DNA from: Bacteroidota bacterium
GTDB taxonomy: Bacteria > Bacteroidota > Ignavibacteria > Kapaibacteriales > UBA2268
Direction: 5' to 3'
Length of the DNA stretch: 9,229 nt
Assembly (NCBI GenBank): GCA_027371665.1
Contig: DAHXMP010000037.1
Span: 1-9,229 of the forward strand
Shown: in pieces, positions 6,013 through 9,229 of the stretch
Position numbering within the stretch: the stretch's first letter is position 1
Layout: each line of letters starts with the position of its first letter
Notes under the pieces: generated by a model
Databases searched by the model: none
What the model was told of the DNA's origin: nothing
What the model saw: only the letters and a program-made list of their open reading frames with translations
Program-made: the position numbers and the translations under genes

Positions 6013-7656
6013 TCACATCCTGTTTGGTGCAGCAATTCCAAGAATAGTCAAACCGTTTTTCATTACATTCTTCGTAACTTCAGCAAGAGCCAGCCTTGCC
6101 TGCATAAGTTTTTCCTCCACATCCAAAATCCTGCATTCATGGTAGAAAACATGAAAAGCCGAAGCCACATCTCTTAGATAATCTGCAAGGATTTGTGGCT
6201 CTCCCCTGTTACATGCAGTTTCAATTGTTTGCTGAAAATTCATCAGCTTTTTAATTAAATCAATTTCGGTTTTATGAACTAAGATTGAAAAATCAATATC
6301 ATATTCAAGTTTAATACCTTTTGTTTCGGCATTGTCAAAAACGGAACTGATACGGGCATGGGCATATTGCAGGTAAAACACAGGATTCTTGTCGCTCTGT
6401 TCCCTCGCCAGCCCCAGGTCAAATTCAAGATGAGTAGAAATGCCTCTCATCAAAAGGAAAAATCTTACGACATCTGCACCAACCTCATCGAGTAAATCAT
6501 CGAGTGTGTAATTTTTCCCAGTTCGTTTCGACATCTTGATTTGTTCTCCGTTTTCGGTTAATGTAACAAACTGGTGAATATATACTTTTACTTTACCAGG
6601 CTCGAAACCGAGTGCTTTAACTCCGGCAAGGACATCGGGAACAGTAGCTATATGGTCGGCACCGAAAATATCAATCAGAACATCGAATCCCCTTCTGAAT
6701 TTTTCCCTGTGATAGGCAATGTCGGGAAGGCGGTAAGTAGGCTCCCCCGTTGATTTCACAATCACCCTGTCATCATTCAAACCCATTTTTGTCAGGGCCA
6801 GCCACAATGCACCGTCTTTTTCATAAGCCAGTCCTTTATTTCTAAATTCGTCTATTACTTCCTTGATTTTGCCCTCAGAGTAAAGTGAATCTTCATTGTA
6901 ATAAACATCCTGGTTAATACTCATTCTCTCGAGGGTTTTTTTGATTTTTCCGAAGCACCATACTTCGCCGAATTTCCTTAATGTTTCAAGGTTATTTTTG
7001 TTATCTTCGATGAATTTGTTATTATTTTCTTTAATCAAATCCGACGCAATTTCTTTTACATAATCGCCATGGTAGCCATCATCTGGGAAAGGAAAATCAG
7101 GCTCATCCAATTGCTGCCTGTATCTTGCATAAATAGATTTAGCAAGAACATTCATTTGATTTCCGGCATTGTTGAAATAATATTCGCGCGTAACATCGTA
7201 TCCAAGCCATTCATAAAGATTTGCTATAGTATCACCAATGCAAGCGTTCCTGCCATGCCCCAGGTGAAGTAAACCTGTAGGATTCACGCTTACATATTCT
7301 ACATTAACTTTGATTCCCTTACCTAAATCCGATTTGCCAATGTTCTTATCAAACTCATAAAGTTTTTTTAAAATTTCAGAGTAAAATGATTTGGAGAATT
7401 TTATATTTATAAAACCAGCTCCGGCAATATCAATTTTTTCATTCAGATTTTTGTCTAAAGACAGATTTTTAATTAATTCGGATGCAATTTCTCTCGGAAC
7501 CTTTTTCAGCGTACCGGCAAGCTTCATTGCAATGTTAGTTGATAAATCGCCATGTTCGGGATTTTTAGGAGTCTCGAAAATTATATCAATGTCGTTTTGG
7601 ATGCCCATTTTATTAAGTGCATCAGCAAAGGCGTTCCGTAAAACTTCTTCATACAT
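6013..7656 (-). CDS. argS: Arginyl-tRNA synthetase
   Basis: This class I aminoacyl-tRNA synthetase charges tRNA-Arg with arginine using ATP. At 547 residues it has the typical bacterial length. Residues 1 to about 90 form the ArgRS N-terminal domain that contacts the tRNA D-loop (NPEHGDLSTNIAM, 32-44). The catalytic core has NPTGLLHLGHGRNA (125-138) with HLGH as the HIGH signature, FNNAGNQM (161-168), and KMSKR (374-378), so the KMSKS lysines are present. About 430-547 is the DALR anticodon-binding domain, starting YAHARISSV (431-439). The end NRM and stop are six bases from the next gene. The start is ATG 7656 with AAAGGAA about nine bases upstream, overlapping the rsfS stop. No domain is missing or broken. 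It sits 14 bases after rsfS, so translation-related genes are probably co-transcribed here. Confidence 0.97.
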   Translation of the reverse strand: MYEEVLRNAFADALNKMGIQNDIDIIFETPKNPEHGDLSTNIAMKLAGTLKKVPREIASELIKNLSLDKNLNEKIDIAGAGFINIKFSKSFYSEILKKLYEFDKNIGKSDLGKGIKVNVEYVSVNPTGLLHLGHGRNACIGDTIANLYEWLGYDVTREYYFNNAGNQMNVLAKSIYARYRQQLDEPDFPFPDDGYHGDYVKEIASDLIKENNNKFIEDNKNNLETLRKFGEVWCFGKIKKTLERMSINQDVYYNEDSLYSEGKIKEVIDEFRNKGLAYEKDGALWLALTKMGLNDDRVIVKSTGEPTYRLPDIAYHREKFRRGFDVLIDIFGADHIATVPDVLAGVKALGFEPGKVKVYIHQFVTLTENGEQIKMSKRTGKNYTLDDLLDEVGADVVRFFLLMRGISTHLEFDLGLAREQSDKNPVFYLQYAHARISSVFDNAETKGIKLEYDIDFSILVHKTEIDLIKKLMNFQQTIETACNRGEPQILADYLRDVASAFHVFYHECRILDVEEKLMQARLALAEVTKNVMKNGLTILGIAAPNRM

Positions 7657-7670
7657 TTATCACAGTTCCT

Positions 7671-8087
7671 TTAGACAATTTTTTTTAGTTCTTTTTCAGT
7701 AACAATTTTCAATTTACTGTTTTTATCGGGTTTAAGGAATTGGGCATCTCCCCATAACTTTTCAAGTTTATAAAATTCTCTGGCTTTTTTTAGCATAACA
7801 TGGATTACCACGTCAAAAAAATCGAGCAATACCCAGTAATTACCGTCAAGCCCTTCAACCCTGGGCTTTTGCAGTTTTGCTTCCCTGCATCTTTTATTAA
7901 TCTCGTCAACAACAGCTGATACCTGAACCTCGGAATCACAAGTACAGATAACAAAATAATCAGAAGGAGATTGTTCAATTTTCGTTAGATTTAAAACTAA
8001 AACGTCGTAGGCAAGTTTGTCTTCGGCAGCAAGTGCAGCTAAGGCTGCGAGATTTTTTGAAGTACGCGGTATCTTTGTTTTGACCAA
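7671..8087 (-). CDS. rsfS: Ribosomal silencing factor RsfS (Iojap/YbeB)
   Basis: RsfS binds ribosomal protein uL14 on the large subunit and blocks joining of the subunits when nutrients are scarce. The 138-residue protein shows the full family core: DKLAYDVLVLNL (23-34), SDYFVICT (42-49), VEGLDGNYWVLLDFFDVVIHV (77-97) and REFYKLEKLWGDA (103-115). The C-terminal tail after about 116 is Lys-rich and variable. It starts at TTG 8087, not ATG: a GGAG lies five bases upstream, no Met occurs before residue 98, and this start gives the right N-terminus. It lies 87 bases after the LytR_C-domain gene and 14 before argS. In many bacteria rsfS sits near nadD; that gene is not in view. Confidence 0.95.
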   Translation of the reverse strand: MVKTKIPRTSKNLAALAALAAEDKLAYDVLVLNLTKIEQSPSDYFVICTCDSEVQVSAVVDEINKRCREAKLQKPRVEGLDGNYWVLLDFFDVVIHVMLKKAREFYKLEKLWGDAQFLKPDKNSKLKIVTEKELKKIV

Positions 8088-8092
8088 TAGCT

Positions 8093-8096
8093 CTCC
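8093..8096 (-). promoter_or_regulatory. Shine-Dalgarno deciding the TTG start of rsfS
   Basis: On the minus strand AAAAGGAGAGCTA directly precedes TTG 8087, with GGAG spaced five bases from the codon. No ATG or GTG suits the family's N-terminus, so this site supports the TTG start. Confidence 0.65.
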
Positions 8097-8174
8097 TTTT
8101 ATTGATAAAATTTATTAATACTCAATTCGGATTTATTGACGTTTAATTTCATTATTATTTCAATTTAAGCACTA

Positions 8175-8651
8175 TCATTTAAAAGGTTTTAAAGAACTGA
8201 AATCGTTGCCTATTATTATAGTATTAATAACAGGCTTAAGAGGAGCTGTTTCTACCTTAATTAAATTCTTATCAATACCGAGTGCTTCGGTAATTTTCAC
8301 TGAATTCTGAAGGTCCCCCGACCTGTCAATAAGGAATGATTTATCAACTGCTCCGCTGTAATTGCCAACATCTGATACCGCGAAACCTTTGGTTACAAGA
8401 TAATCCTTAACTCTCTTAGCCAGACCTTCGACACCACAGGCGTTCAGGACCTGTAACTGTACCTGTGATACATTATGAGCATTATTGTCTTGTAAAGGTA
8501 GAGCCGCTACTGATGCGGCAACAGTTGGATTAGCGAATATCCTGTTAATAAAAGAAACGGACATTATTAAAACCATAAATCCAAGAACAGAAATTATAAT
8601 TGTTCTTGTCAGCTTTTTTTTATCCAGTGGAGTTTTCTTTATATTCGTCAT
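8175..8651 (-). CDS. LytR C-terminal (LytR_C) domain membrane protein
   Basis: From ATG 8651 the protein has 158 residues: a basic N-terminus (MTNIKKTPLDKKK), one membrane helix at about 17-36, a loose Ala/Asn-rich linker, then a LytR_C domain at about 64-150 (VQLQVLNACGVEGLAKRVKD, then YLVTKGFAV, SFLIDRSGD and INTIIIG). The C-terminal domain is expected outside the cytoplasmic membrane, facing the cell wall. The family's LytR_C domain is found after the LCP catalytic domain in LytR proteins; here the LCP domain is absent, so no glycopolymer ligase activity is expected and the role is unknown. The frame is open 15 codons further to a TTG at 8696, but that adds an odd FNIFFFV stretch and has no better ribosome site, so I prefer the ATG. 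Neither start has a clear Shine-Dalgarno. It lies 122 bases after the sigma factor gene. Confidence 0.85.
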   Translation of the reverse strand: MTNIKKTPLDKKKLTRTIIISVLGFMVLIMSVSFINRIFANPTVAASVAALPLQDNNAHNVSQVQLQVLNACGVEGLAKRVKDYLVTKGFAVSDVGNYSGAVDKSFLIDRSGDLQNSVKITEALGIDKNLIKVETAPLKPVINTIIIGNDFSSLKPFK

Positions 8652-8739
8652 TTGTACTGAATTAAATTGTTTAACAAAAAAGAATATATTAAACAAAAAA
8701 TGTGCCTGAATTAATTATAAAAGACTTGTAAAGCGATAA

Positions 8740-8772
8740 TTCTTTTATCCTAAAAATGAGGTTATAAAAGAA
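8740..8772 (-). terminator. Hairpin directly after the sigma factor stop, possible weak terminator
   Basis: On the minus strand the arm TTCTTTTAT-AA-CCT pairs with AGG-ATAAAAGAA around the seven-base loop CATTTTT, giving twelve base pairs with a two-base bulge. It begins one base after the sigma stop codon. The stem is mostly A-U and no U-tract follows (the next bases are TTATCGC), so it does not match a classic intrinsic terminator. It could instead protect the 3' end of the sigma mRNA or attenuate readthrough into the LytR_C gene. The inverted repeat is seen directly; the function is inferred. Confidence 0.4.
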
Positions 8773-8773
8773 A

Positions 8774-9229
8774 TTAATTTTCATTAAGAATAAATTTTTG
8801 TTTCTTTAGACTGGCTAAAAGAATTTGCCTTGCCCTGAAAAGATGTGCCTTTACTGTACCAAGCGGAATATCCAGTTTTTCAGCAATTTCACTGTAATCT
8901 AGGTCTTCTTCATGGCGAAGTTTAATAATTTGCTTGTAATTTTCCGGAAGTTTTTCAATAGCATCGAATATAACTTTTCTTCTTTCCTGATTAATATACT
9001 CCACATCAGGCACATAGGTTTTATCCTCGATTTCAAATACCATATCATCATCGTCACTGCTAACCGGCTGGCTTAACGAAATTGTGGGAAACCTTTTTTT
9101 TCGCAGAAAATCAATACAAGTATTTGAAGCAATCCTGTAAATCCATGATGAGAACGCATATCCGAATTGAAAAGAATCGAGAGCATTATAGGCTTTAATA
9201 AATGTTTCCTGGGTCAGGTCTTGTACATC
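8774..9229 (-). CDS. ECF-type sigma-70 family RNA polymerase sigma factor, 5' end beyond window
   Basis: The frame is open from the window edge to the stop at 8774, giving 151 residues of a sigma factor whose N-terminus is missing. Numbering visible residues: region 2 begins with DVQDLTQETFIKAYNAL (1-17) and continues with AFSSWIYRIASNTCIDFLRK (25-44), the promoter -10 recognition and melting segment. An acidic linker (SSDDDDM) follows, then region 4 with EKLPENYKQIIKLRHEEDLD (101-120) and the helix-turn-helix LDYSEIAEKLDIPLGTVKAH (119-138), which reads the -35 element. It lacks regions 1.1 and 3, as ECF sigmas do, and ends soon after region 4. A short frame from Met at 9043 would drop region 2 and is wrong. 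No anti-sigma gene is visible downstream; the next gene is the LytR_C membrane protein. The regulated stress is unknown. Confidence 0.95.
   Translation of the reverse strand, partial: DVQDLTQETFIKAYNALDSFQFGYAFSSWIYRIASNTCIDFLRKKRFPTISLSQPVSSDDDDMVFEIEDKTYVPDVEYINQERRKVIFDAIEKLPENYKQIIKLRHEEDLDYSEIAEKLDIPLGTVKAHLFRARQILLASLKKQKFILNEN

Noticed and set aside
7069..7702. Two plus-strand open frames
   Set aside because: Antisense to argS, including its N-terminal domain and HLGH motif; no features of their own.
8485..8709. Plus-strand open frame of 74 residues with a hydrophobic stretch
   Set aside because: Antisense to the LytR_C protein's membrane helix, which explains the apparent hydrophobicity.
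8657..8714. Nine-base direct repeat CTGAATTAA upstream of the LytR_C gene
   Set aside because: Two copies of a low-complexity string 49 bases apart; not beyond chance and not placed like an operator pair.
1..9229. A new defence, mobile or CRISPR-like system
   Set aside because: No repeats with regular spacers, no transposase, integrase, nuclease-helicase or toxin-antitoxin pair is visible; the RadC protein is an ordinary chromosomal copy with no mobile genes around it.

Overview
The window is AT-rich bacterial chromosome, densely coded and largely housekeeping. It suggests a member of the Bacteroidota/Chlorobiota/Ignavibacteriota group, with Ignavibacteriota-like bacteria my best guess. The grounds are base composition, A/T-rich leaders, the PD40 and WG-repeat envelope proteins, a solo LonN-domain protein, and a LytR_C-domain membrane protein next to rsfS. 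This lineage call is inference. No rRNA, tRNA, CRISPR array, insertion sequence or phage gene is visible.

The genes form three strand blocks. Block 1 (1-2756, minus) reads from right to left: a small three-helix membrane protein, a solo Lon N-terminal-domain protein, folP (dihydropteroate synthase), and a PD40 beta-propeller lipoprotein cut by the left edge. Block 2 (2815-5454, plus) is cutA, radC, a membrane-anchored WG-repeat protein and a SAM hydroxide adenosyltransferase (DUF62). Block 3 (5482-9229, minus) reads from right to left: an ECF sigma factor cut by the right edge, a LytR_C-domain membrane protein, rsfS, argS, a Cdd1-family helix-hairpin-helix protein, and a tandem-CDGSH iron-sulfur protein. 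Blocks 1 and 2 diverge from a 58-base gap. Blocks 2 and 3 converge on a 27-base gap.

The tightest unit is rsfS-argS-cdd1-CDGSH, with gaps of 14, 6 and 12 bases, which looks like one transcript. It joins translation functions (ribosome silencing and arginine charging) to a small DNA-binding-type protein and an Fe-S protein. The sigma factor and LytR_C gene lie upstream with wider gaps of 122 and 87 bases, and a hairpin directly follows the sigma stop codon, so those parts may be separately expressed.

Two real genes run off the window and are easy to miss or truncate: the left-edge lipoprotein (minus, 1-742) and the 5' half of the sigma factor (minus, 9044-9229). Two start codons need correcting. 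rsfS begins at a TTG with a good Shine-Dalgarno, and the LytR_C protein more likely starts at the ATG at 8651 than at the upstream TTG. I found no convincing new defence, mobile or regulatory system. The most interesting uncharacterised item is the Cdd1/CDGSH pair. No stretch over 300 bases lacks a gene; the longest gap is 154 bases (2330-2483), where I see only AT-rich sequence.
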